Shown in pieces: positions 12,019 through 22,874 of a stretch of 64,000 nt of DNA (its first letter is position 1; every line of letters begins with the position of its first letter). The DNA comes from Apus apus. Lineage: Eukaryota > Chordata > Aves > Apodiformes > Apodidae. The translations under genes and the position numbers were made by a program. Location: positions 99,191,440 through 99,255,439 of the forward strand of contig NC_067284.1 of NCBI RefSeq assembly GCF_020740795.1. The letters run 5' to 3'. A model generated the notes under the pieces. That model saw nothing but the letters and a program-made list of their open reading frames with translations. It ran no database searches and was not told the origin of the DNA.

Positions 12019-14889
12019 TCTGCTTCACATTTCTGAATCCAGAGCCATAAGATGTTTTGACCTCTGTGATGCCCTCTTCAGTGCAGGTTCCTCTCCTTGG
12101 AGTTTCTCCTCTCTCTGATCCTTTCCTTGATCTTTCTTCAGCTCCTTCTAGCTGCATTATTCTAGGTAACACTGTAATCCCTTTTCCAGCAGCAGACCTG
12201 CCATCACCCTTCCAGAGCAGCATAAAACCATCAGGTTGATGCACTAAGACATATCCCCCAGCACCTTCTGGTGTCATCTGCAGGGAGCGGGAGAACACCC
12301 TTGTGAAAGAATCATGCACTGTGGGTACTGACAGCTCTGTGGGGGAAGTTGGGGAGGATTGAAATACCATCAGCTAGTGGTGTATATTTTTATTTTTTAT
12401 TTTCTCGTGGCCCAGTGTTTATACTGCACTGATCTCCATGCTGTGCAAAAGGTAAAAAAGCAAGCCTGGACAATAACAACTCTGCATTTGTTAGGTCTGG
12501 GGATGTATAAATCTCAGTAAGTTTATTCCAAAATAGAAAGAGTTTGACTGGTGTATATTTGCAGGTACAAAGGTACACTTCATATTAAATTCTTCTTATT
12601 AAAGCCTTTACAAGAGAAATCAGGCAAGCAGAAGGTGCCAGGCTTGGAAGAGATACTGTTGTGATTACAGAAAGACAAGAAAAACAAACAAAATTCCTCC
12701 TTACTTTCATTCTTTTTATCCCATAAAGGGTTTATGAGTAGATGGGTTTAACTATTCCTGTCTTTACTGAAGTAATCAATAAAGGAATATCTTGTATAGA
12801 GAAGCATGCATTTTCTGCAGTTATAGCTAAACAGAACAGATTTGAACAAATTCCTCAGGATCCACTTTCATTATTAAAGAAGAGTATTAATTTTTAGCAC
12901 TGCAAATAACCAGCTGCATAGCCTGCAACTTGATTTTTATTAACATCCAGTTGTCTGTCACATACCTCAAAGTCCAAGTGTCCCTATGTATAGTGTTCCT
13001 GAGTACTTGACATCAGGCAGCTGGCAATTTCCTCAATATGATGTATAACAAGTGACTTTATTGGGGTAATTTAGGACAGACCCCGTAGAACATGTAAAAG
13101 GGTTTTTGGCTGGGAGCTGTTTCTCCAAATCTGTCTGAGAAACAGCTTGCAATCTGACTCATCTTCACAGGTGTTTGATGCCACTGATTTACAATTTTAT
13201 ATTGCAATTCTAACAGGTTAGCTGAAATAGAGCATACACGTATGAAGGGCATTATTGAGTCCAATATCTCCAGCTCAAGAGAATGAGATAGTTCCCTTTC
13301 CCATTTAATCATAAATGTTTCTTTAGTGGGCAATAAAGAAAAAGCAATGGCTTTATACAATCACACCACAATGTTCTGAGATTCATTGCTGAGGAATAAG
13401 ATTTGCTCAGATAAAAAGGATTCTCTAATACAAGTAGATTTAACATCAGACTGAATAAAGGAACTCCTGAACTGGAAGTAAAGGAGCAAAAAGGGAAGTC
13501 TAGCATATTCCACCTTTGCTGCATTTCCAAGTGAAACATGAACTTGTTTTTACTGAAGGGTAGAGATCAAAATTCCAAATAACAGAAATTAGTTGTTTCT
13601 GCAGTCTTTCAAGAAAATAGGAGTGAAATACATAACATACATATTAAAAGGGGCAGATTACTTTTAAAGCTCGTACAGACATCGCCCCAGGAACAGAGAG
13701 CTTGGGTTCAGGTCTGATCCATAAAAACCGCAGTTTTCACACCTGCTAACTCATGGTCCCTCTGTTTTCAAAACCTACCTAGAAAGTCAGTTCCCTGTAG
13801 CTGAGTAATGAGCTGGATTTATACATCTGTAACAGAACCCACCATACTCAAGAGGCTCGCATAGTGCTTTTAATGATTCCCTTTCCTGCCCAAGTAAAGC
13901 TAGTAATAAGTCTTTTAAACAGGATGAAGCACTGAATGGGGTGAAGTTCACAATACTGAACTTCAAAACAGACATAAAATAGAGATCACCTAATTCATTC
14001 ATACTGAACCAACCTAATTAATCAGCAGTGGTCTTCAAATACATGGCTCCATTGAGCTGTGCAAGTAAGATCCCTGTATAAAAATGATATGTATTAAAAT
14101 TAAACTGGCAAAGTGTTCAGTACCGGCTTCATTTTGCTCCTGCTGAACTTTAATTCTTCTGTCACAAGGTACTTTGAAAATTCCCATTCAGTGGGACCAG
14201 CTCTTCAGTGATGAGCAAAAAGGACCAGATTATTTTGATGATTTTACATTATGTGGCCTTTCCCAGAAGGAGTGCAGTCCCTGATTTCTAGCTGCTGAGA
14301 ATCACGATGGATAGTGGTTCCCAAATTAGGCTCCTTTCTTCTTGGACATACGCATAGTAAGTTTACAATCAGCACAGAACGGTGTGGCAATTTATATTTA
14401 AATGTTGTTAAACTAAAACCACATTTTTCCAATCCTCTGGGTGAGAAAAATCCAGCTGTAACATGGCCAAAAGATATGCACACATTTTATTTTGTATAAA
14501 GTCCACTGAAAAGACAAACTCAGGATTAGAAAAATTGCAATAGTATTTGTGTATTACTTTTTTTTAAAGTAATTTTTACTTTAAAAGTAGTATTGTTTTA
14601 TTAACTTACAATTTTCCTACAAACCACCAAGAGAGATAAAATATTAGGGATGGCCTGTTTGGAATGAAGAACAAATAGCAACAAATTAATTAGCATACAA
14701 AGGAAGTCTATTGTCAGTCCCTGAGTCTTTGCTGACTGACTATAGCATCTGGATTTGTTAATGCAGATGACTCACATTGTTAAGTCTTTGTCAAATAACT
14801 AGATGATATTTTGGATTAATAAAATGGTCTTTCTAATTTTAATAAGATTTCTTTTTAAATTTAAGCAAGAAGAAACATATTTAAACAGA

Positions 14890-14995
14890 CCAATCCTCAC
14901 GACATGATAGTTGCTCAAGTCTATCACTAAGTTTCATGGCTTACCAGGAGCAAGGACTAGATGAATCCGTAAGCATTTCCAGGATCAGGCCCTAT
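14890..14995. repeat. Probable ancient amniote MITE remnant (GGATCAGGCCCT end)
   Basis: CAATCCTCACGACATGATAG .. GTAAGCATTTCCAGGATCAGGCCCT. The closing block is, from memory, the end of very abundant reptilian non-autonomous elements that contain TTGACTTCAATGGG and end GCAGGATCAGGCCC. Decayed; family not named. Confidence 0.4.
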
Positions 14996-17119
14996 GTTAG
15001 TAACATAGTGAGATTTTTTAGAGCTGTATATCTTGAAGTAGTTTACACCTAGGATATAAAAAAAACCCTTCTCTTAGGTCAGTTTAGCTCTTAGCCTAGC
15101 TGAAGCAGGGAGCCAGTCATGGGGGATGCTTTTCTTGATAAATACTTTGCCCTCATAACAAGGATTTGATTGTGGCTTTGAAAATCAGACATGTCATGGC
15201 AGGGAGGATGTGAAAGTGAAGCGCCCAAATGGCAGTTAAGGGTGATGTCTGCTGAGGACAGGAGTGAGCTCAACACAGCCGTGGGGACCACATGCATAAC
15301 TAACAGCTATGCAGCCTTCCTCTGCATAGGCTCCCTGGGAAAAAAGCTGTGGCTGCTCCTTCTCCATCTGGTGTGTGGACCCTATTCATCCAAGTTAACC
15401 TCTGCCCATGAATTTGGAGATCACAGGCATATCAGCTGCCTCCCGTGCAAGGAGTACTCCCACCTCACACACCTGGGCAAGAGTTGCTAGCTCACTTTTG
15501 CAGCTGAGAGGCTCCTTTGAGTTACTGTATGAGCCAAGAGGATGGACCAGCAGTTGGAATACAAGCCTGTGACTCTGGAGATGTACATACAGTTCAGCAT
15601 ATGCTTCACAAGTGTACATCCCCATGATCCAGTCATAGTAAAATAAATAAAAGATGGTAAATCCTACACCCTGGAGCTTTTACTACTCTAGGCCAGACAT
15701 CCAAAAGATGGATAAACTCTTTTCAGCGACATATAACTGCCTCTACATCACCATAACCAACATTTAGGGTCTAAATGGATGGACTCCCTCAGTACATAAG
15801 AAGTTGTGCTTATTGGAGAGGTTACTACCACCCACCAGCTATTTATTATCTCTCTGCTGGAGTCCACCGTCTCCTCAGATCTCTTGGCTCACTTTATTGT
15901 CATCTTATTTAGGCAAATAGATCTGAGCTGATGCATATAGTTTAAATAGTAAGTCTGGTAACCTGGCTCATGTAATCTGAAAAGGGTTGGGGAACACCCA
16001 GATGAGCAACTGTATCAGCAGATGCAGAGGAGCATTAATATCTGGCAGGAGCGATGCCAGCAAAAAATGGGGATAGTAACTTTTTTCACTGGCTCTGATG
16101 GACTTTGGAAGAAAGCACATGTTTATAGTCTTTCTTTTGGCAGCTGCGCTGGCTAAACGTGTCCTATCCATCTCCCTCTGCTTCCAAACCTCCTCTTTGG
16201 TCAAACAGTAGGAAGTGGATAACGGCCTTGTGCGCTCTGCCCCTTCTGTTCCCCCTTCCTGTTATGCCAGCACTACTGGTTGGGCCGTTGGGTGAGTCAG
16301 TGCAAGGATCTGGATAAAAATAAGTTTTCTTTCTCCCCCCTGCGTTACTGGTACACCATGCAGCTGCACAGACCGTTGCATCAGCACTGCCAAGGTCTTT
16401 GCCAGGTGGTTGTGGCAGTCACCTGGAGCTGCTGAAGCTGGCGCTGCAACTGAAAGAAATGTTCACGCAGTCACGGCGTTCCTCCCTTGTGCCTCATTTC
16501 CTTGATGGTGAAGTGGGAGTAACTGGACTTCTCAGTTTACAGGAGTGCTTAAAGGATAACTGTATCAAAGCAACTAGGAAGTTGCCCCCTTGGGAAAGCA
16601 CAGCATTTACCAGGTTGGAATGGAGAAGGCTAAAGAAAATTTCATCTTGCCTCTCTCACCTCTCTCCTCCCTCATCCTATTCCAGCCTTTGCAGTTCCTC
16701 CCTCTCTTCCTCTAGAGCATTCACTTTGTCTCCTCTACAGAGAGTCAATGAAGGTAATTGGCACTGGAGTGAACTTTGTTGAAGCTGGAGTGTAGGACTC
16801 ATTTGGAGGGAAAGCAACAGTATGAGTGATACTTATGAGTGATACAGTATGACTATACTTCAGGAGGCTAAGGCAGCTGCAAGTCAGGATGCAGGAATTT
16901 GGGGTTACCCAGAGAGTGAACGTGCATGTACGTGTAAAGGGGTGGGGAATGAAGATAAGGTGGGGGAGGAGGGGGAAATTACAAACTATTACAGCAAAGG
17001 AGAAAGGTGGGGCTCCAGCTAAAAGACTCGGAACTGCTGTATTAGAGATTGCAAATGGTCAAATACTAGACAAATGGGTCAGAAATAGAGTGCATCAGGC
17101 AAAATCATAATTTTGTCAC

Positions 17120-17698
17120 CCTTGCAAATATTCAGAATTGCATTTGATTCTGTCCCTCTACTCTGCTCTGGTGAGACCCCACCTGGAATACTGTGTACAG
17201 TTCTGGTGACCTCAGCACAAGAAAGATACAGACCTGTTGGAGAGGGTTCAGAGAAGGGCCACAAAGATGACCAAAGGCCTGGAGCAGCTCTGCTATGAAG
17301 ACAGGCTGAGAGAGTTGGGGCTGTTCAGCCTGGAGAAGAGAAGGCTCCAGGGAGACCTTATAGCACCTTCCAGTACTTGAAAGGGGCCTACAGGAAAGCT
17401 GGGGAGGGGCTTTTCATCAGAGAAGATAGAGATAGGACAAGGGGTAATGGTTTTAAACTTGAGAGAGGGGACATTTAGGTTAGATATTAGGAAGAAATTC
17501 TTCACTATAAGGGTGGTGAGGAACTGGAATGGGTTGCCCAGGGAGGTTGTTGATGCCCCATCCCTGGAGGTTTTTAAGGCCAGGCTGGATGAGGTTTTAT
17601 GCAACCTGACAGTGGTAGGGTTCCCTGCTCATGGCAGGGGGGTTGGAACTTGGTGATCTTAAGGTCCCTTCCAACCTTAATGATTCTATGATTCTATG
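17120..17698 (+). mobile_element. CR1 LINE, 3' fragment (5'-truncated)
   Basis: Chicken-repeat-1 retrotransposon, the dominant avian LINE. The copy begins in the end of the reverse-transcriptase ORF: sequence around 17,160-17,205 matches the CR1 family's [12 protein letters not shown] stretch with small indels. It runs through the 3' part (GGGTTGCCCAGGGAGGTTGT, GGTCCCTTCCAACC) to the terminal tandem ATTCTATG copies at 17,683-17,698. CR1 has no poly(A) tail and ends in such octamers. Stops and frameshifts make it non-coding. The left boundary is blurred; it may start near 17,105. It is one of the better-preserved repeats here, so a fairly late avian subfamily. Confidence 0.95.
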
Positions 17699-18284
17699 TA
17701 CACTACAGTCACAGAAAAGAAATTCAGTTTGCAAAGGAAAAAACACAGTGCCATTTCCTATTAAAATCCATGCATTTCTGGCTGTAAATAAAAATATCCT
17801 GAAGATAAATTATTTTTTTGGTGAAGACATGGAGGCCACAGTAATCTTGTTCCTACAAACAGCAGTTGATGAATACTGCAAACTATACGCAGGATTTGCA
17901 TTTGTAAAAGGTGGGGGAACAGGAAGGAAACATTGGCAGGGAACTCTATGATTACTGTTGTACTGAATCTTGTTTAAGTTTTCTGATTTATAGATTATCA
18001 GGACTGTAAATTATTAATTCAAAGGAAGGCTGACCTTTTCCTAAATTTCTCCAAAATGCGATGATGTTCTCAAACAATGACACAGGATGCAGAAATATCA
18101 GCATAATTCAGTATAAAGGCTCTGATTTCACTGGTGGTAAACCCAGAAATCAACAACCCCTACTGTTACTGCCAAGTGGAAGATTTTGTTTTGATTTAGA
18201 AAATTGGTTGGGCTGCTATCTCACCAAAGTGCAGACTGAAGAGCTGTTTTTCCTAGAGGCCTCAGTCCATAGAAATATTTAATC

Positions 18285-18345
18285 AGGGCTTAACTTTAAG
18301 GAAGTGAGTGATCTCTGTTGACTTCAATGGATGATTCACATTTGT
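18285..18345. repeat. Probable ancient amniote MITE remnant (TTGACTTCAATGG core)
   Basis: GGGCTTAACTTTAAGGAAGTGAGTG followed by CTGTTGACTTCAATGGATGATTCACAT. The TTGACTTCAATGG core flanked by GTGAGT and ATTCACA arms resembles recurring reptilian palindromic elements, recalled from memory. Short and diverged. Confidence 0.4.
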
Positions 18346-18904
18346 AAAACTGAGGTATTTTAAACAAGTGGTCTAAATCCAGCAACGCAAAAAATTGCTA
18401 ATGTTGCATTTCCATAATAAAATAATGTATGACATTCTCGAGATGGAGATGGTGATGTTTTGACATCCTTTTGTTTACACATTGCGGGAAGAAATAGATT
18501 CAATTGCCCAGAATTAGTGGTTGCTAAAGAATGAATTCTAATTAAATAGTAGAAAGTGTCAATCTCTACATGTTTTAGGCCACAATCTGTTGGCATCAGC
18601 AGTGTTTTTTCGAAGTTCAATATGACCAGCTGAAATAAAATTATTACATTTACCTACTGGCTTTACACCTAACAGATTCTGGCTTATCAGCTGGGTATCT
18701 ACTGTAATAGTGTACATATTACATTTGTGACTGAAATGTAAATATTATGTAATAAAGAAAACACTCCTATGTTATATTTATATGTTGACCACATAAGAGT
18801 TCTCTTAAAAGCAAAATCCTATTACTATAGCTCCAAATACCAAGCTAAAGCATAAAGCTAAAGCTCTGAGCTGGCTGCTTACTTTTCTGTGATCTGATTT
18901 ATGC

Positions 18905-18962
18905 CTTACTGAAGTCAATTAAAAGATTTGCACTGACTTCAGAATGATTTCGATTGGATGTC
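18905..18962. repeat. Short inverted repeat CTGAAGTCAA / CTGACTTCAG
   Basis: ACTGAAGTCAAT and, 14 bases on, GCACTGACTTCAG are imperfect inverted arms, followed by ATTTCGATT. Same style as the neighbouring TTGACTTCAATGG remnant, so probably another old MITE fragment. Confidence 0.4.
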
Positions 18963-19599
18963 TAACTAGTAAAAGAAGTGATAATTTAATAAAAGCCCAC
19001 ATACGTCTCTCTTTTTTCCTCATTAAATCTAATGCCAATCTGAAAGAAGGAAATTGAGAATTACAGTGAATTTGACAACTGTTTCATCAAACGACACAGC
19101 AGATTTAAACATAAAGCACAACAAGAACTCAACAAAAAAAAGGCATTTTTTTGTACACAGGGATTTTGCACTCATGAGTACCCAGGTCAGATGCAACAGG
19201 CTCTTGAACCTCTCACAAGATTTTTACCTCACAAAAAAAATTAAAGATTTCTCTCAATACTTCTAAAATAACACCTCAGAGATATTACAATATTGGTTTG
19301 TTTTCTGTGTTTCTCTTTAGTGTTAACTCCTTGTAAGGTTTAAAAACCACTGCTTTGACCAAACAGAAGGATGGCTGCTGTACTTCTGGAAAAGGCACCT
19401 CATTTCCACGGGGTCAAGCTACAGACAGGTGACCTAGGGGTCCTGTACAGATGTTGTAGCCAATGGGATACAAATATTACCAAAAGTAAGTTTAGAAAAT
19501 GATGTTGTTTATCCTATAAAAGGATCCCAGAGCACCAAAGTTTATGAGAAAAAAAATTAAGAGAAAGAAACCATGCTCGGATAACATTGGTTTATAGAA

Positions 19600-19830
19600 A
19601 ATAATTAAAGTGAAGAAACAATGAAAATGGCACTAAAGTTGAAACTGCTCACTTGCAGTATTAAATATCAATATAATCATTTTGCGGTGAATAAATATGC
19701 ATGGCGATTAGAGCTTTTTTACATGATCTTATAATAAATCCATAATTCATGCATACAATGAGAGCTTTTGGAAAGGAGCATTTGAATTTGACAAACACTA
19801 CCACTCATCATCTGAGCAAAGATGGCAAAA
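19600..19830. promoter_or_regulatory. Candidate regulatory block upstream of ARID1B
   Basis: Dense POU/homeodomain-like motifs: ATTAAATATCAATATAATCA, AATAAATATGCATGGCGATTA, CCATAATTCATGCATACAATG. It lies about 3 kb upstream of exon 1. Motif reading only. Confidence 0.25.
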
Positions 19831-20335
19831 GGAATTTCAACATTATTTGCGATCTAGAAAATTGAACCATCGTTGTTGCTTTGTGTTGTGCTTCCCTTGC
19901 ACAGACTGCAGTGCCTTCTGTCTGCTTTAGGGTGTGGCATCTGCCATTGGGGAGGAAAAACTGGCATGTGTTGCCTTTTATAGCAGACTGATTTCATTGT
20001 GCTGAGGGCCTCTATTTTATAGCCTCCTAGTTCCAACCTTGTAGCTGAGTTGCTGAAACGAATGGGAGGAAGAGGGGTTAGCAGTATAAACTCTTCAATT
20101 TAAAGCCTCATCCTTTTTTTCTTTCCCAGGGAAAACATTTCAAAGTAAAGCTGCGTTAAACTTTGTGGGTTGTTTTCCTGATTGGAAGAAGTTGCAGAGC
20201 ACACCAGAAAGTGTTGCGATGCGCAGCCAAGGCGCCATCAGTACAGCCTATCAGATTTTCAACAGATCTAATTTTGCTTGACTATAAGTGTCTTAAAGTA
20301 TAAATGTGTAATTGATTTTATATTTGATTTTAGAG

Positions 20336-20378
20336 TACACACGTAAATAAATACACACATAAATAAATACACACAACT
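20336..20378. repeat. ACACA-TAAATAAAT tandem repeat
   Basis: ACACACGTAAATAAAT followed by ACACACATAAATAAAT and a partial third ACACACA copy. Imperfect 16-17-base period. Confidence 0.85.
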
Positions 20379-20771
20379 AGACATCTAGATGTATATTTGC
20401 ATATGAAAGCCTTCAGAAAATCAACTTACGTGGTTTAATGTGTATAATTAGCGTGCATTTGAATATAGAAAAGAAGAAAATCCAGGAGAAAATGTCAAAA
20501 AGGCTCACTAACAAAGATGTAGTATTCTCTTGGCAAAAGCTGATGAATGATTTGGCATGAATTCATCTTACAGTTCTGTTATTCTCTCTCCTACAAAGAT
20601 GATATACCCCTTTCTAGCAGTTTGCATAGAATGGCAATTTGTTGTTGTTACAGAATGTAATGACCCTTGGGTATGCACCTGATTCCCCCCACTAGAATTA
20701 CTCACCATTTTTTTCCTGATCTATGTTTCTCTAATAGCCACACAACATTGCTGCACTTGCATTGCATAGCA

Positions 20772-20848
20772 TAAAGAGAATAAAAGAAAAAAGAAAAAAG
20801 AAAAGAGAAAAAAAGGAAAAAAAAAAAGAAAAAAGAGAGAGAGAAAAA
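20772..20848. repeat. Polypurine (A/G) tract
   Basis: About 75 bases almost entirely A and G (AAAAGAAAAAAG units, then GAGAGAGA), about 2 kb upstream of exon 1. Confidence 0.92.
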
Positions 20849-21879
20849 TACAATTGTAGCTAAAGTATTAGGAAGATGTACTTGATGAGCACTAAGACTT
20901 TTCAAAACTAACTCCATAAAGGAAATCAGAGTATTTCTGACTTTTCAGACAGAACTAAAATTAACAGATGCTGGAATCACACTGTTCATACATTTATCAA
21001 TAATCTTTACATGTAATTCAACATTATAGCATGAAGCTCCTGCTCCTTAATGTTTTCACAGTGGATTCAAAAAAGACTACCTACTCATGACAGTGTCTTT
21101 ATTGATATGCGGCGTTTTTCTCCACCATTACTACTGCATCTCCTATTTATCCATTTTAAATTTTGAAAACGTGCTTACCTTTAACAGAGCGTGTAAACAG
21201 ATTAATTTAAAACAGCGTGGTTTAGACCCTTACTATATAAAAAAAACGTTTGCTAATGTCTCCGTTTGCTGTATTCATAGCCAAGTATTGGATCTCACAC
21301 TTTCATTAGTTGAAAGGAGTATGTGACTATTACCTTTTCTTATACAAGGGTATCATTTGCATTAAGATAAGTTACAAAAAAATCTTCAAATGGTTCTGAA
21401 AGATGGTTTAAAAATGTAGGTCATCAGCTGCAGCTTTCCATTTGGAACAAGAGTTACTCAGATTATGTGTTTTGGTTTTTCTGTGACTACATTTTCATGA
21501 GTGTCTTGTGTGTACTGGAAATTGTGTTGTTTGGGGAAACAATTATGAGACCAAAAATGCTTTTCTCTCCTTGATCAGCTCCTGTTGATCTGCAAATAAG
21601 TACACAGAACATATTGAAAACGGCCCTATATATAAAAGCATCATCAGTTCAAATGACCGTTAGAATTTGGAGACAGCTGGGCAATGTGGACAACTGCAAA
21701 GATGCTGCCGCTGCAGTATTTTAGGTTAAATTTTATAACCGAATGCACACACAATGCAAGTCTCCGGAGGGAGAAATGTAAAAAAAAATAAAATAAAAAA
21801 ATTTAAAATAAAAATAAATAAAAGAGTGTCTTGTTTTTCCGTGGCAAGGCAAAGGTTTCCCTGCCCTCGTAATACAACG

Positions 21880-22430
21880 AGGCGGCTTTTCAGCACGACA
21901 CGCGGGGCTGGGGTGGGAGCGCGCGCTCCCCGAAAGTTTGACCGCTCCATCTGCTCCATCCAGCACATCTGGACGCGGGGCAGGGCGGCCGCGGCTGCCC
22001 CCCCTGCAGCCGCCCGTGCGGGGCAGCGCCGCCGGTGGCACCCCCGGCCAGCAGCCACGGGGCCGCCCCGGCGGGGCCCGGCCCGACCCTTCGCCTCGGA
22101 GCGACCCCCGGTGCGATTCGAGCCAGCGCAGCTGCCCCCTCCGCCGAGCCCGCAGGGCGCCCGGGCCGGCCGCCCCCCGGGGCACGCAGGGGAGCGGTCC
22201 CCGCCTGCGAGCAGGGGCAGCGGAGGGGGCCGCGCCCCCCAAGCCCAGCGGCGGCGGGGAACGGGAGCCGGAGCCGTGCGGAGTCCAGTCCGCGTTTTGC
22301 GAGTGCGCGGGAGCGGTGGGGGCGGAGGGGGCGATGGCTGCCGGCGCTGGCTCGCTCGCTCGCTCATGCCATGCTGGGCCAGCGCGGCTCCGCCAGACGT
22401 GTGTTTACCCATATCCGGGTTAGGGAGGAA
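21880..22430 (+). promoter_or_regulatory. ARID1B: CpG-island promoter region of ARID1B
   Basis: Abrupt change from AT-rich intergenic DNA to very GC- and CpG-rich sequence, about 0.45-1 kb upstream of the first ATG. It has many GGGGC/CCGCCC-type boxes, a (GCTC)n run near 22,350-22,366 and no convincing TATA box, as expected for a housekeeping chromatin gene. The transcription start cannot be fixed from sequence. It might lie here, with the G/A tract and uORFs then in the leader, or nearer 22.65 kb. Strand is inferred from the downstream gene. Confidence 0.75.
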
Positions 22431-22431
22431 A

Positions 22432-22515
22432 GGGGGGGGGGGGGAAGAGAAAAAAAAAAAAAAAAAAAAAGGAAAAAGAAAGAAAAAAAAAAAAAAAAAA
22501 AAAAATAAAAAAAAT
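22432..22515. repeat. G13 run followed by long A-rich tract in the ARID1B leader/promoter
   Basis: Thirteen G, then GAGA and about 70 bases of almost pure A with a few G and one T, sitting between the CpG island and the exon 1 leader. It is a purine-only strand (a triplex/G4-prone polypurine tract). The exact length is likely uncertain in any assembly. Confidence 0.9.
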
Positions 22516-22547
22516 TTTAATTTAAACCTGAACAAAAAACTTTCAAC

Positions 22548-22583
22548 ATGAAATCACACAGCAGGAACAGGCACAGACCGTAA
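22548..22583 (+). other. Upstream ORF in the probable ARID1B leader (11 codons)
   Basis: ATG at 22548 (context TCAACATGA, A at -3) opens an 11-codon frame, MKSHSRNRHRP, ending TAA at 22583, about 290 bases before the main start. It counts only if the transcription start lies upstream of it. A role in lowering ARID1B translation is inference. Confidence 0.4.
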
Positions 22584-22862
22584 GGCGTTCTTACCATTTC
22601 TAATCTCAATCACGGACTCGGGGAGGGAAATTCCTGCAACTCGGTGCGTGCGGAGCGGTCCGCAGGGGATACTCTTGGCTCTGTCCCTGCCCCGGCCGCT
22701 TCGCTTTCTGCCCCGCTCTTCTCCCTCCCCCACCCCCGCTCACCCCCCTTTTTTGAGGGTGGAGGTCGATTTTTTTCTTTTTCAATTTTTATTTCATTAT
22801 TTTAATATTTTATTTTTTTTTTAGTATTTACTGTTACCACTACTAATTTCTCCGGACCCGCA

Positions 22863-22874
22863 ATGTTGCGATGA
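22863..22874 (+). other. Three-codon upstream ORF overlapping the ARID1B start (ATGA)
   Basis: ATG at 22863 opens the frame M-L-R-stop. Its TGA at 22872 overlaps the first in-frame ARID1B ATG at 22871 in the sequence ATGA. A ribosome finishing this frame would stand on the main start, or could resume at the stronger ATG six bases on (22877). The overlap is seen directly; any regulatory role is inferred. Confidence 0.5.

Larger units (their letters stand above)
8961..17119. other. Upstream intergenic DNA between CpG island and CR1, no gene seen
   Basis: The first 2 kb (about 9.26-10.9 kb) is moderately GC-rich with overlapping short frames on both strands but no codon pattern or splice structure. 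The rest is AT-rich, with an ancient CR1 at 11.85 kb and MITE-like remnants near 14.1-14.25 and 14.9 kb. A TGTGCCTCATTTCCTTGATG stretch near 16,490 faintly recalls a MIR SINE. Confidence 0.6.
17699..21879. other. Upstream intergenic DNA between CR1 and ARID1B promoter
   Basis: AT-rich, with two old MITE-like remnants (18.3 and 18.9 kb), simple repeats near 20.3 and 20.8 kb and a POU/homeodomain-rich block near 19.7 kb. A short GC pocket near 20,210-20,245 contains GTTGCGATGCGCAGCC (NRF1-like). No gene seen. Confidence 0.6.

Noticed and set aside
21726..22551. Open frames of about 160-270 codons on both strands in the promoter CpG island
   Set aside because: They run into homopolymer A/T tracts (poly-Lys or poly-Phe ends), overlap on both strands and show no conserved protein pattern.
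22801..22823. T-rich tract ending in AG just upstream of the start codon, resembling a 3' splice site
   Set aside because: A leader intron is possible, but no matching strong donor was identified upstream, so no extra exon was called.
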